64,000 nucleotides of DNA from Burkholderia sp. SRS-46 (GCF_004343775.1 NZ_PTXL01000001.1:930001-994000); one strand, 5' to 3'. Shown: positions 1 through 8,748, numbered from the stretch's first letter. The notes: generated by a model from the sequence alone, not told the origin. Made by a program: numbers and translations.

Positions 1-903
1 GCACTGACGTTCGACGCGGTGCCGAAGAAGCTCGCCGTGATCGGCGCAGGCGTGATCGGCCTCGAGCTCGGCTCGGTGTGGCGCCGCCTGGGTGCCGAAG
101 TGACGGTGCTCGAAGCGCTGCCGGCGTTCCTCGGCGCGGCCGACGAAGCGCTCGCGAAGGAAGCGGCCAAGCTGTTCAAGAAGCAGGGCCTCGACATCCA
201 TCTCGGCGTGAAGATCGGCGAAGTGAAGACGACCGCGAACGGCGTGTCGATCGCTTACACCGACAAGGACGGCAACGCGCAGACGCTCGACGCCGACCGC
301 CTGATCGTGTCGGTCGGCCGCGTGCCGAACACCGACAACCTCGGCCTGGAGGCGATCGGCCTGAAGGCGAACGAGCGCGGCTTCATCGACGTGGACGACC
401 ACTGCCGCACGGCGGTGCCGAACGTGTTCGCGATCGGCGACGTGGTGCGCGGCCCGATGCTCGCGCACAAGGCGGAAGACGAAGGCGTGCTGGTCGCGGA
501 AGTGATCGACGGCCAGAAGCCGCACATCGACTACAACTGCATTCCGTGGGTGATCTACACGTACCCGGAAATCGCATGGGTCGGCAAGACGGAGCAGCAG
601 CTGAAGGCGGAAGGCCGCGAGATCAAGTCGGGCAAGTTCCCGTTCTCGATCAACGGCCGCGCGCTCGGCATGAACGCGCCGGACGGCTTCGTGAAGATGA
701 TCGCGGACGCGAAGACCGACGAACTGCTCGGCGTGCACGTGATCGCGGCGAACGCGTCGGACCTGATCGCGGAAGCCGTGGTGGCGATGGAGTTCAAGGC
801 GGCGTCGGAAGACATCGCCCGCATCTGCCATCCGCACCCGTCGATGTCCGAAGTGATGCGCGAAGCTGCGCTGGCCGTCGACAAGCGCTCGCTGAACAGC
901 TAA
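1..903 (+). CDS. lpdA: Dihydrolipoamide dehydrogenase (E3), C-terminal part, 5' end outside window
   Basis: E3 is the FAD/NAD flavoprotein that reoxidises lipoyl groups in 2-oxoacid dehydrogenase complexes. The open frame continues upstream of base 1, so the FAD-binding N-terminus and redox-active disulfide are missing here. The visible 300 residues hold the NAD-binding glycine motif GAGVIGLE near residue 17, the second FAD motif (FAIGD), and the dimerisation domain ending with HPHPSMSE at about residue 277, which contains the catalytic His of the partner subunit. The sequence shows standard E3 features throughout. A strong terminator follows at 953-992. In Burkholderia this gene normally closes the odhA-odhB-lpdA operon; the two upstream genes cannot be seen here. 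Confidence 0.95.
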   Translation, partial: ALTFDAVPKKLAVIGAGVIGLELGSVWRRLGAEVTVLEALPAFLGAADEALAKEAAKLFKKQGLDIHLGVKIGEVKTTANGVSIAYTDKDGNAQTLDADRLIVSVGRVPNTDNLGLEAIGLKANERGFIDVDDHCRTAVPNVFAIGDVVRGPMLAHKAEDEGVLVAEVIDGQKPHIDYNCIPWVIYTYPEIAWVGKTEQQLKAEGREIKSGKFPFSINGRALGMNAPDGFVKMIADAKTDELLGVHVIAANASDLIAEAVVAMEFKAASEDIARICHPHPSMSEVMREAALAVDKRSLNS

Positions 904-952
904 GCGCGCATTGACGCGCCGGCCCGTTCTGCGGCCGGCGCTGCGATCCTGC

Positions 953-992
953 GACGAAGGCGGGCGGGGTTTCCTGCCCGCCTTCGTCTTTT
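953..992 (+). terminator. Rho-independent terminator after lpdA
   Basis: A 13-bp perfect stem (GACGAAGGCGGGC at 953-965 and its complement at 976-988) with a 10-nt loop is followed by four T residues. It sits between lpdA and zapE and separates their transcripts, at least partly. Confidence 0.85.
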
Positions 993-1004
993 CCGGTTTG
1001 CCCG

Positions 1005-2102
1005 ATGAACGTCACCGAATACTACGCGCGGGAGTTGACCACGCGCGGTTACCAGTCCGATTCCGCGCAGCGCGCGGCGATCGACCGCCTGCAGCGTTGC
1101 TACGACGAGTGGGTCGCATACAAGGCGCGCCGCTCGAATGCGTTCAAGAAGCTCATCATCCATCCGAACCTGCCGCGCGGCGTCTACATGTGGGGTGGCG
1201 TCGGGCGCGGCAAGAGCTTCCTGATGGACAGCTTCTTCGCGGTCGTGCCGGTGCAGCGCAAGACGCGCCTGCATTTCCACGAGTTCATGCGCGAGGTGCA
1301 CCGCGAGCTCGAGGAACTGAAGGGGCAGGCCGATCCGCTCGACGAGCTCGCACGCCGCATCGCGAAGCGCTACCGGCTGATCTGCTTCGACGAATTCCAC
1401 GTGTCGGACATCGCCGACGCGATGATCCTGTATCGCCTGCTCGACCGGCTGTTCACGAACGGCGTGCAGTTCGTGATGACGTCCAACTACGATCCGGACG
1501 ACCTGTATCCGGACGGCCTGCATCGCGACCGGATGCTGCCGGCGATCGCGCTGCTCAAGGACAAGCTCGACGTGCTCAACGTCGACGCGGGCGTCGACTA
1601 TCGCCAGCGCACGCTCGCGCAGGTGCAGATGTACCACACGCCGCTCGGCGCGGAGACCGATCGCGCATTGCGCCACGCATTCGCGAAGCTCGCCGCGGTG
1701 CCCGACGAGAGCCCGATCCTGCACATCGAGAAGCGCGAGCTGAAGGCGCTGCGCAAGGCCGATGGCGTGGTGTGGTTCGATTTCGCGACGCTGTGCGGCG
1801 GGCCGCGCTCGCAGAACGATTACCTCGAGCTCGCGAGCCGCTTCCATGCGATCGTGCTGTCGGAGGTGCCGCAGATGTCGCCGCGCATGGCGTCGGAGGC
1901 CCGCCGCTTCACCTGGCTGATCGACGTGCTGTACGACCACAAGGTCAAGCTGCTGATGTCCGCGGCGGTGCCGGCCGAGTCGCTGTACGTCGAAGGGCCG
2001 ATGGCCAACGAGTTTACGCGGACGGTCTCGCGGATCGTCGAGATGCAGTCGAAGGAGTACCTGGAGACGCCGCGTCGCATCGTCGATACTTCGCTGACCT
2101 GA
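1005..2102 (+). CDS. zapE: ZapE/AFG1-family cell division ATPase
   Basis: This 365-residue protein belongs to the AFG1/ZapE family of AAA-like P-loop ATPases; in E. coli ZapE associates with the Z-ring during constriction. The Walker A motif GGVGRGKS is at about residues 64-71, and the Walker B motif LICFDEFH at about 125-132 is followed by the family hallmark VSDIADAMIL. The length matches the family. The start is the ATG 13 bp after the lpdA terminator. The family assignment is clear; the division role is transferred from E. coli. Confidence 0.93.
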   Translation: MNVTEYYARELTTRGYQSDSAQRAAIDRLQRCYDEWVAYKARRSNAFKKLIIHPNLPRGVYMWGGVGRGKSFLMDSFFAVVPVQRKTRLHFHEFMREVHRELEELKGQADPLDELARRIAKRYRLICFDEFHVSDIADAMILYRLLDRLFTNGVQFVMTSNYDPDDLYPDGLHRDRMLPAIALLKDKLDVLNVDAGVDYRQRTLAQVQMYHTPLGAETDRALRHAFAKLAAVPDESPILHIEKRELKALRKADGVVWFDFATLCGGPRSQNDYLELASRFHAIVLSEVPQMSPRMASEARRFTWLIDVLYDHKVKLLMSAAVPAESLYVEGPMANEFTRTVSRIVEMQSKEYLETPRRIVDTSLT

Positions 2103-2257
2103 ATGCGCGCCGTGGGCGGGATGCGCGAATTTGTCGCATTCAATGGTCAATTCCGGTTAATTCTGCTGCATCTCGTCTCATTTTCGGATTAGTCTTATAT
2201 TCAACTCCGGGTTGACCCGATATCGTTGTGTCATGGTTCCTAAGGCTGGAGATGTCC

Positions 2258-2671
2258 ATGACACCGTATCGCGATCTCACCGACGACGAGTGGCAGCGCG
2301 TCGCATCGCTTCTACCTGAAATGCAGCCGCGCACCGAGTTGCGCGGCCGTCCACTCGCCAACACGCGCGCCGTGCTGAACGGCGTCCTCTGGGTGATCTA
2401 CAGCGGCGCGACCTGGTCCGCGATGCCGCGCCGTTATCCGTCGTATCAGACCTGCCATCGCCGCTTCAAGGTATGGCACGAAACCGGCGCGCTGATGCAG
2501 GTGATGCGCACGCTGTTTGGCGAGGCCGGCATGAATCTGTGCAACACGCTGGCCACGCGGATGCGCAAGCATGCGCAATCGAAGGCGGCGGAAGCGCGCA
2601 GCATCGCAGCGCCCGCGCACCTGGCCGCGCAGGGGGGCTATGGCGCAGATGTGCTCAAGCGTGCTGCATGA
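2258..2671 (+). CDS. Orphan IS5-type transposase N-terminal domain protein (DUF4096-like)
   Basis: This small protein of about 137 residues opens with YRDLTDDEWQRVASLLP and contains RGRPLANTRAVLNGVLW, the N-terminal DNA-binding part of IS5/IS1031-type transposases. The DDE catalytic half is absent, and no transposase frame continues beyond 2671. The two in-frame ATGs are at 2252 and 2258; GGAG at about 2248-2251 favours the second. I see no inverted repeats or target duplication around it. It could be an IS remnant or a domesticated DNA-binding protein. The C-terminal 30 residues do not resemble the family. Confidence 0.7.
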   Translation: MTPYRDLTDDEWQRVASLLPEMQPRTELRGRPLANTRAVLNGVLWVIYSGATWSAMPRRYPSYQTCHRRFKVWHETGALMQVMRTLFGEAGMNLCNTLATRMRKHAQSKAAEARSIAAPAHLAAQGGYGADVLKRAA

Positions 2672-2707
2672 CCGCCGGCGCCGTGTGAACATGAGCCCTC
2701 AAACGAC

Positions 2708-2744
2708 ATCGGCCTGCGATACCGTCGCAGGCCGATTTGTTTTA
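2708..2744. terminator. Bidirectional terminator between convergent genes
   Basis: A 12-bp perfect stem (ATCGGCCTGCGA at 2708-2719 and its complement at 2725-2736) with a 5-nt loop is followed by a T-rich tract. It lies between the plus-strand transposase-like gene and the minus-strand DUF2147 gene. Confidence 0.8.
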
Positions 2745-2770
2745 TGCGGCGCGCGGTGGCGCGCACATCG

Positions 2771-3232
2771 TTACGGCTGACGAACCCAGGTCTGCGAGCG
2801 GCCGAGCAGCGATACGCCGACGTAGCCGCGCACGACCAGCTTCTGGCCGCCGTCCTGCAACGTCATCTTGCACTTGTAGACCTTGCCGTTTTCCGGGTCG
2901 AGGATGTTGCCGCCATCCCAAGTCTCGCCGTCCTTCTTCATCGCCTTGATGATCGTCATGCCCTTGATCAGCTGATCCTTGCGCTCGTCCGTGCATGCGG
3001 TGCAGCGACGATCGGGCGTGTCGTTTTCGCCCAGGCCCTTGAGGACCTTGCCCGTCAGTGCGCCATCGGAATCCGCGGCGATCTGTACGAGCGCCTTCGG
3101 CTTGCCCGTGCTGTCGTCGATCGTCTGCCACATGCCTACCGGGCTGTCGGCTTGTGCGAATGCATGGGCGGTACAGGCGAGCAGCGCGCCGGCGAGGGCC
3201 ATCGTACGCAACGGGCGGGTCAGTTGAATCAT
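2771..3232 (-). CDS. DUF2147-family exported protein
   Basis: A 153-residue protein begins with a clear Sec signal peptide that ends in AHAFAQA at about residue 27. The mature part starts SPVGMWQTIDDSTGKPKA and contains GKVLKGL and GNILDPENGKVYKCK, the signature of the DUF2147 family of small periplasmic beta-barrel proteins of unknown function. A pair of cysteines (RRCTAC) may form a disulfide. The open frame extends far upstream without a stop, but the signal peptide and an AGGAGGAAG ribosome site just before 3232 fix the start. It ends against the shared terminator at 2708-2744. Confidence 0.88.
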   Translation of the reverse strand: MIQLTRPLRTMALAGALLACTAHAFAQADSPVGMWQTIDDSTGKPKALVQIAADSDGALTGKVLKGLGENDTPDRRCTACTDERKDQLIKGMTIIKAMKKDGETWDGGNILDPENGKVYKCKMTLQDGGQKLVVRGYVGVSLLGRSQTWVRQP

Positions 3233-3402
3233 TGTCTTCCTCCTTGTTTTGCATGTCGTTTCGAGCGGCTCGCACGACCGTCTGCATGGGGCGGTGGCAT
3301 GTTGCGAGCTCCTGGCAGAATACGTGAAACCCGGCACCGCGTTTGATAGAGGGGCCTCTAATCGAAACGGTCCGCGCGGCGCACCGTCGCGCGGGCAATC
3401 GT

Positions 3403-5091
3403 TCAATTGAGCTGGTACGAGAACGCGGCGTTGATGCGCGGGCTGCGCGATGCGCTTTCGACCGGCGCATCGCCGACCGGTTTCGCCACGGACAGGTCGA
3501 GGTTGTAGTAGCGGCTGTCGCTCAGCCGCACGCCGATGCCCACCGACGACAGCCGGTTCGGCTGCGGCGTACCGGCATGCAGGTAGACGCGCGCCATGTC
3601 GTACGCGACGTACGGCGTGATCGTCTTCAGGTAGGTCCAGCCCGGCGAGAAGCCGCGATTGACCTCGAGCGACACGCCCCATCCCGAATCGCCGGACGTC
3701 TCGCCCGGCTGATAGCCGAGCGCGTAGCGCTGCGCGCCGAACGAGACCTGCTCGGACGTCGGCAGCGAATTCGGGCTGTACTGGCCCGTCAGCGATACCG
3801 ACGTGCCGATCCGGAACGGCCACTCGTTGGTCTGCGTGAACGTCGCGCCGGTGCGCACGAAGGTCAGCGAGATCGGGCTTGGCAACGACGTCGTCGTGTT
3901 GCCGACGGTGATGTCCTGCGATTTCGACGCGCCGAGAATGTCGAAGCCCTTGGCGACGTTGACGCTCAGCTTGCGGACCTGCTTCGCGCTCACGCTCGTG
4001 TAGTCGAGCTGCATCTGCAGCACGCGAACCTGCGACCGGTTGTCGAGGGTCGCGCCGGTGATCTGGTTCTTGTAGCGATCCTCGTTGTGCGACGCGTAGC
4101 CGGACACCGTGCCGAGCAGGCTGCGCTGATTGTTCAGCAGCAACGGATAGGATGCCGAAAGACCAAGCTTCTCGTTCTTCACGGTGCGCTCGACATACGA
4201 CGGCAGGCCCGGGTTGTCGGTCGGCTTGCCGCGATACGTGCTGGCGTCGAGGCGCGTGACGAGACCGCTGCTGCCGATCGGCACCGCGCCGCTGAACGCG
4301 ACGTAGGTCACCTTGTCGCGCCCCGGCGGCAGCAGCGCGGAGATGCTCAATTGCTCGCCGAACGACGTGAGGCCGTTCTCGGTCGCGGTGATCAGGCCTT
4401 GCACGCCGGGATGGTTGAAGTCGATCCCGGCGCTGATGTTGAACGCCTTGCGGTCGACGTTCAGGTCGAGCGTCGTCGCGCCGTCGGTGGTTTGCGGCGG
4501 CGGCACGTTGGCCTTCACCGACACGTCGGGCAGCAGGCCGAACGTGTTCACGTAGCGCTCGAACGTGGCGCGGCGCAGCGGACGATCGGCCGTGATGTGC
4601 GCGGCGATCGCGCGGATCTTCGCTTCCATCGCACCGGGCTTGCCGGTGACCTTGACGTCCGACACATAGCCTTCGACGACGGTCACGCGCACGACGCCGT
4701 TCTCGAAGGTCTGCGCGGGAATGAAGGCGAACGACAGCGCGTAGCCGCGCTCCTGGTACAGCTTCGTCACGCCGTTGGCGGTCTCGATCAGTTCGCCGAT
4801 CGTGATGTCCTTGCCGACGAGCGGCGTGAAGCGGCGCGAAATCTCCTCGAACGGCACCGACTTGACGCCCTCGACCTGGAACGTGGTCGGCGTCAGGTGA
4901 CGCGACAGCAGCTCCTGCAGCTGAGGGGCCTGCGGGGCAACCTGCACGGTCACGTTCGGACCTTTCTGCGGCGCGTTGATCTGGGGGAGGGCGTCGAGCG
5001 GGTTGCCGGCGACGCGTGTCTGCGCATGCGTCGCGCTTGCCGCCGCCGTGACGACGAGCAGCATCATCCATTTATCGAATCTGGATTTCAT
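3403..5091 (-). CDS. TpsB/ShlB-FhaC-type outer-membrane transporter of two-partner secretion
   Basis: The protein is 562 residues with a signal peptide ending ASATHA at about residue 23. A proline-rich linker comes next, then a POTRA-like domain (FQVEGVKSVPFEEISRRFTPLVGK), and a C-terminal 16-strand-type beta-barrel region rich in alternating residues and ending YQLN. TpsB proteins export one large TpsA exoprotein (haemolysin/FHA type). No TpsA gene is visible on either side; instead two low-complexity lipoprotein genes precede it in the same orientation. The start at 5091 is chosen because the signal peptide begins there; an upstream in-frame ATG would add an Arg-rich leader. An expected substrate gene is absent, so the cargo is unknown. 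Confidence 0.87.
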   Translation of the reverse strand: MKSRFDKWMMLLVVTAAASATHAQTRVAGNPLDALPQINAPQKGPNVTVQVAPQAPQLQELLSRHLTPTTFQVEGVKSVPFEEISRRFTPLVGKDITIGELIETANGVTKLYQERGYALSFAFIPAQTFENGVVRVTVVEGYVSDVKVTGKPGAMEAKIRAIAAHITADRPLRRATFERYVNTFGLLPDVSVKANVPPPQTTDGATTLDLNVDRKAFNISAGIDFNHPGVQGLITATENGLTSFGEQLSISALLPPGRDKVTYVAFSGAVPIGSSGLVTRLDASTYRGKPTDNPGLPSYVERTVKNEKLGLSASYPLLLNNQRSLLGTVSGYASHNEDRYKNQITGATLDNRSQVRVLQMQLDYTSVSAKQVRKLSVNVAKGFDILGASKSQDITVGNTTTSLPSPISLTFVRTGATFTQTNEWPFRIGTSVSLTGQYSPNSLPTSEQVSFGAQRYALGYQPGETSGDSGWGVSLEVNRGFSPGWTYLKTITPYVAYDMARVYLHAGTPQPNRLSSVGIGVRLSDSRYYNLDLSVAKPVGDAPVESASRSPRINAAFSYQLN

Positions 5092-5228
5092 TGTTCTTCC
5101 TCGTAGGCCTTGCTTTCGTCTTCTAGTGCGCGCGCGCGGCGCCAATGGCGTCGCGCGTCGTGTGCCGCATTGCCGGTTGTGATTGGCGCCGCGCGTTCGC
5201 CCCGGCTGGGAACGCGCGGCCTGCCGCG

Positions 5229-6596
5229 TTACTTGCCGATGCTGCCCAGCGTGCCCAGCAACCCCGTAACCGGCGCGAGAAGGCCGGTCGAGCCACCCGA
5301 CGTCGAACCCGTTGCACCGCCGACCACCGACGTGATCGGTGCGAGCGGGCTCGACGTGCCCCCCGTGCTCGCCGCGCCGCCTACCGTGCCGGTGACAGTA
5401 TTCAGCAAACCGGCAACAGGCGCGACGGGGTTTGTACTGCCTGCGCCGCCGAGCGCGCCGGTGATCGTCGACACGAGACCGGTGACGGGGGCGAGCGGGC
5501 TGCCGCCGCTTGCACCGCCGAGCAGGCCCGTGGACGGCGCGACCGGATTGACCGCGCCGCCCGATGTTGCGCTGCCGCCGAGCGTGCCGAGCGGCGTCGA
5601 GCCCAGCCCCGACAGCAGGCCGCCGAGCGGGTTGGTCGAGCCGGAGCCCGACGTACCGTTTTGCACCGTGGTCGTCGAGCCGCCGACGAGGCTCGTGAGC
5701 AGGCCGGGGATCGGCGCGACGCCGTTCGGGCCGTTCGGATTGACGAGGCCGCCGGCGTTGGTCACGGTGTTGCCGACCGTCGTGACGAGCTGCCCGACAT
5801 CGCCGACGAGCGGCTGCTGCGACGAGCCCGCGACCTGCTGGCCGGCCGAGCTGATCGCGCCGCCGATCTGGCCGAGCAGGCCGGACACCGGCTGGCCGAG
5901 GCCCGTCGTCGTGCCGACTTGCTGCGTGGCCTGGCCGGCCGTGATGACGAGCGGCGTGATGGCCGAGCTGAGCGGTTGCGTGATCTGCTGCACCGGGCCC
6001 GACGACAGCGTCGAGCCGATCGTGCTGCCGGCCGCGCCGAGGCCGTTGGCGACCGTGTCGAGCACGGTGCCGACCGGCGTCGTGACCGGCGCGAGCGGTG
6101 CCAGCGGACCGCTGCCGAGGGCCTTGACCGTCGAGCTCAGGCCCGACACGGTGTTGCTCGTCGCGCCGACGACGTTGCCGAGGCCGGCGACCGTGGTGCC
6201 GACCGGGTCCTGCGTGGAGCCGATCTGCCCGAGCCCGTTGCTCACCGCATCCGCGGCCGCGCCCAGGATCGTGCCCGTGCTCGAGACCGTGCTGCCGAGG
6301 CCTTGCGTCACGCCGCTGCCGACGCCCGGCAGGCTCACGCCGCCGATCGTATTGCCGAGATCGGTGCCGGTCTGGCCGAGCGTGCTGACCACGCCCTTGG
6401 TGCCGGTCGACGTGCCGCTGCTCGTGCCGCTCGTCGTCGGCGTGCCGCTGGTCGAGCTGCCGTTATTGCTGCTGGACGGCGGCGCGCCCACGCTGTTGCC
6501 GCCGCACGCGGCAACCAGGCAGGCGGCCGCGAATACGGTGAGGGGAACGCGCCATTGGCGCAGCGCGATCGATGTCAGAGAACGGTGCTGGGACAT
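5229..6596 (-). CDS. Low-complexity lipoprotein (collagen-like repeat family), copy 2
   Basis: This 455-residue predicted lipoprotein has a signal peptide with lipobox LVAAC at about residue 30, then a Ser/Thr/Gly-rich linker (SGTSSGTSTGTKG) and a long region rich in Gly, Thr, Ser, Val and Leu with recurring PLAPVTGLLS/TVTG motifs. Burkholderia homologues are usually annotated collagen-like, but true Gly-X-Y triplets are not present. The core (GSGPLAPLAPVT, SSGPVQQITQPLSSAITPL) is shared with the gene at 6640-8097, so the two are tandem paralogues. An unusually Asp/Glu- and Lys-poor composition suggests a surface or matrix structural protein. The function is unknown. Confidence 0.8.
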   Translation of the reverse strand: MSQHRSLTSIALRQWRVPLTVFAAACLVAACGGNSVGAPPSSSNNGSSTSGTPTTSGTSSGTSTGTKGVVSTLGQTGTDLGNTIGGVSLPGVGSGVTQGLGSTVSSTGTILGAAADAVSNGLGQIGSTQDPVGTTVAGLGNVVGATSNTVSGLSSTVKALGSGPLAPLAPVTTPVGTVLDTVANGLGAAGSTIGSTLSSGPVQQITQPLSSAITPLVITAGQATQQVGTTTGLGQPVSGLLGQIGGAISSAGQQVAGSSQQPLVGDVGQLVTTVGNTVTNAGGLVNPNGPNGVAPIPGLLTSLVGGSTTTVQNGTSGSGSTNPLGGLLSGLGSTPLGTLGGSATSGGAVNPVAPSTGLLGGASGGSPLAPVTGLVSTITGALGGAGSTNPVAPVAGLLNTVTGTVGGAASTGGTSSPLAPITSVVGGATGSTSGGSTGLLAPVTGLLGTLGSIGK

Positions 6597-6639
6597 GTTG
6601 GACTCCTCGCTGTCTTTTCGATGAATGGAAGAACCGGAC

Positions 6640-8097
6640 TTACTTGCCGTGGACGCCGCCGAGCAGGCCGCCGATCAGCGACGTGACGGGAGCGAGCGGG
6701 TTGGACGACGCGCCCGCGTTCGTGACGGCACCCGTGCCGCCGGACAGCGCCGGTGCGGCCGAAGTCGCGCTGCCGGCCGTGTTGGCGACCGTGCTCAGCG
6801 CACCCGTGACCGGTGCGAGCGGGCTGCCGCCGCCTGCGCTGCCCGTTGCGCCACCGAGCGCGCCGGTGACCGTCGAAACAAGGCCCGTGACGGGTGCGAG
6901 CGGGCCACTGCCGCCCGCGCCGCCCGTCGCGCCGCCGAGCGCACCGGTGACGGTGGAGACGAGGCCGGTGACCGGTGCAAGCGGGCTGCTGGAGCCGCCC
7001 GTCGCGCCGCCGAGCGCGCCGGTGACGGTCGACGCGATGCCGGTGAGCGGGGCGAGCGGATTGGTGGTGCCGCTGCCGCCGGTCAGCAGCCCGCCGAGCG
7101 CCGTCGTGGTATTGCCGGCTGACGAAGTGGTGTTGCCGACGCCGGTCGTGACCGGGTTGCCGCCCTTCGACGTGATCAGCGCGCCAGCCTGGTTCAGGCC
7201 GTTGCCGAGCGTGCCGAGCAGCAGGTTGACCGGCGCGCCGAGGCCGGTGGCGGAGCCGACCGTCTGGGTCGTGTTGCCGACCATCGTCGTGATCGGCGTG
7301 ATCGCGGAGCTGACGGCCTGCGTGATCTGCTGGACCGGGCCCGTCGACAGCGCGTTGGTGAGCGTGTTGCCGCCGTTCGCAACGGCGTTGCCGACCGTCG
7401 ACACGAGGCCGCCGACGGCGCCGGTGACAGGCGCGAGCGGCGCCAGCGGGCCGCTGCCGAGGCTCGTGACGAGGTTGCCGGTTTGCGTGACCGCGCCGCC
7501 GAGCTGATTGACCACACCGCCGGTGCTGGCGACCGTGATGCCCACCGGGTTGCTCGTCGCGCCAAGCTGACCGAGACCGTTGCCGAGGCCGTTGCCGAGC
7601 GCGGTGACCGCGCCGCCGACGTTCTGCAGGATGCCGCCGGCCGCTTGCGTCGTCTGCGGGTTGACGCCCGGCAGCGTCTGGCTGCCGACGACCGTGCCGA
7701 GGCCCGACACGGTCGAGCCGACGCCGGTCACGAGGTTGCTGCTGCTCGCGAGCACCTGGCCCACCGCGTTCGACGACACGCCCGACGTACCGCTCGTGCC
7801 GCTGGTCGTCCCGCTCGTGGTGCCGCTCGTCGTACCGCTGGTGCTGCCGCTCGTGCTTTCGCTGGTGCTACCACTCGTTGAACCGCTGGTGCTGCCGGAC
7901 GTACCGCTCGTCGAGCCCGACGTGCCGCCGCCGGACGTGGAAATCGCATCGCCGCCGCTCGTGCCCGAGTTGGCGCCGCCGATGCCCTTGCTGATGGAGC
8001 CGGATCCGCCGCATGCGGAGAGGGAAAGCATGGCTGCCACGGTGGCCGCGATCAGAGTCGTCCGGAGCGTGCCATGAGGGATAACCTGAATGTCCAT
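6640..8097 (-). CDS. Low-complexity lipoprotein (collagen-like repeat family), copy 1
   Basis: A 485-residue protein with lipobox LSAC at about residue 28, followed by a roughly 45-residue Ser/Thr/Gly stretch of four-residue repeats (STSG, TTSG) and a long Gly/Val/Leu/Thr-rich region. Toward the C-terminus the unit PLAPVTGLVSTVTGALGGAT recurs about four times, visible in DNA as approximately 80-bp direct repeats between 6795 and 7060. It is the first gene of a minus-strand set with 5229-6596 and the TpsB gene. It probably sits on the cell surface as a lipoprotein with an extended stalk. Its function is not known. Confidence 0.8.
   Translation of the reverse strand: MDIQVIPHGTLRTTLIAATVAAMLSLSACGGSGSISKGIGGANSGTSGGDAISTSGGGTSGSTSGTSGSTSGSTSGSTSESTSGSTSGTTSGTTSGTTSGTSGTSGVSSNAVGQVLASSSNLVTGVGSTVSGLGTVVGSQTLPGVNPQTTQAAGGILQNVGGAVTALGNGLGNGLGQLGATSNPVGITVASTGGVVNQLGGAVTQTGNLVTSLGSGPLAPLAPVTGAVGGLVSTVGNAVANGGNTLTNALSTGPVQQITQAVSSAITPITTMVGNTTQTVGSATGLGAPVNLLLGTLGNGLNQAGALITSKGGNPVTTGVGNTTSSAGNTTTALGGLLTGGSGTTNPLAPLTGIASTVTGALGGATGGSSSPLAPVTGLVSTVTGALGGATGGAGGSGPLAPVTGLVSTVTGALGGATGSAGGGSPLAPVTGALSTVANTAGSATSAAPALSGGTGAVTNAGASSNPLAPVTSLIGGLLGGVHGK
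6795..7060. repeat. Approximate tandem repeats within the low-complexity lipoprotein gene
   Basis: Three to four degenerate units of roughly 80 bp occur here, each encoding a version of PLAPVTGLVSTVTGALGG. Units start near 6855, 6938 and 7012 on the plus strand with the shared motif GAGCGCGCCGGTGAC. Such arrays can change in copy number by slippage. Confidence 0.7.
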
Positions 8098-8748
8098 TTC
8101 GTCCTCGCATTAAACATGTGTTGTGTTGAGTGGTGCGCGGACTACTCTGCAACTGTCGTGCCATTTCAAAGGCGGCCGGTTCGACGATTTCTTTTAAACG
8201 AGACAATTCCTTATCGGAAAAGGACTTGCACGAATTGAAAGATTGTTGAGATTGGTTGAGCTGCGGTAGATGAGAACGATTTCGCGCGGAGCGTAACGTA
8301 ACGTCACATCATTGGCGTTACGCGTGAGGCGTAACGTGCGGGGCGGAGGCGTGGATTGCTGTTTTACAGGTGGATTAGATGTGCACATCTAACCTATCGT
8401 AAATCCTATGTGTAAGACGTACCGAAAAGCCGTACAAATACGGTGTGCTACGTGTCGTTTTTTTCGATCCGGACGGTAAAAGAGGTTGGAAATTAAAGGG
8501 GATCGGAGATAAGATTCGTGGCGGGTGTAAGTTTTGTACGGTTCGGTACAGACGTTCGAGGGGGATCAATATCGCGAATGTTAACTTGCATCAAATCGTG
8601 ATACGCGTCATGCGTAAACCACTATAAAGAATGAGCATCCGATCGTCGTCCCGGCAGGTGGGCGAACGACGCGGAGCATGGCCGAATATGCAGGGATGCA
8701 TACGCATATGCGGCCAGAGAAAGAAACATACAGGCACGAGGAAATACA
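8098..8748. promoter_or_regulatory. Non-coding control region between the lipoprotein genes and flp
   Basis: No gene is evident in these 651 bp, which are visibly richer in A+T than the flanks. They must hold the divergent promoters for the lipoprotein set (minus) and the tad locus (plus). I see three GCGTAACG-type motifs (8291-8336), a perfect 18-bp palindrome (8375-8392), and a long-range inverted repeat (8419-8438 with 8533-8549). A possible -10 hexamer TATAAA lies at about 8622-8627 but has no good -35 partner. Each element is described separately. Confidence 0.7.
8375..8392. promoter_or_regulatory. Perfect 18-bp palindrome, candidate operator
   Basis: TTAGATGTGCACATCTAA is identical to its reverse complement. 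It lies 357 bp upstream of the flp start and 278 bp upstream of the divergent lipoprotein gene. The form is that of a dimeric repressor or activator site. I do not recognise the regulator. Confidence 0.55.

Noticed and set aside
2771-5071. A single minus-strand frame joining the DUF2147 gene to sequence inside the TpsB gene
   Set aside because: The upstream part is out of frame with TpsB and lacks motifs. The signal peptide at 3232 defines the real start.
5229-8097. True collagen triple helix
   Set aside because: The repeats are not Gly-X-Y triplets. They are Gly/Ser/Thr/Val/Leu-rich units of other lengths, so I keep only the family-style name.
8680-8696. Sigma-54 -24/-12 promoter before flp (TGGCCGAATATGCA)
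   Set aside because: The GG and GC dinucleotides are 8 bp apart rather than 10, so it does not fit the consensus.
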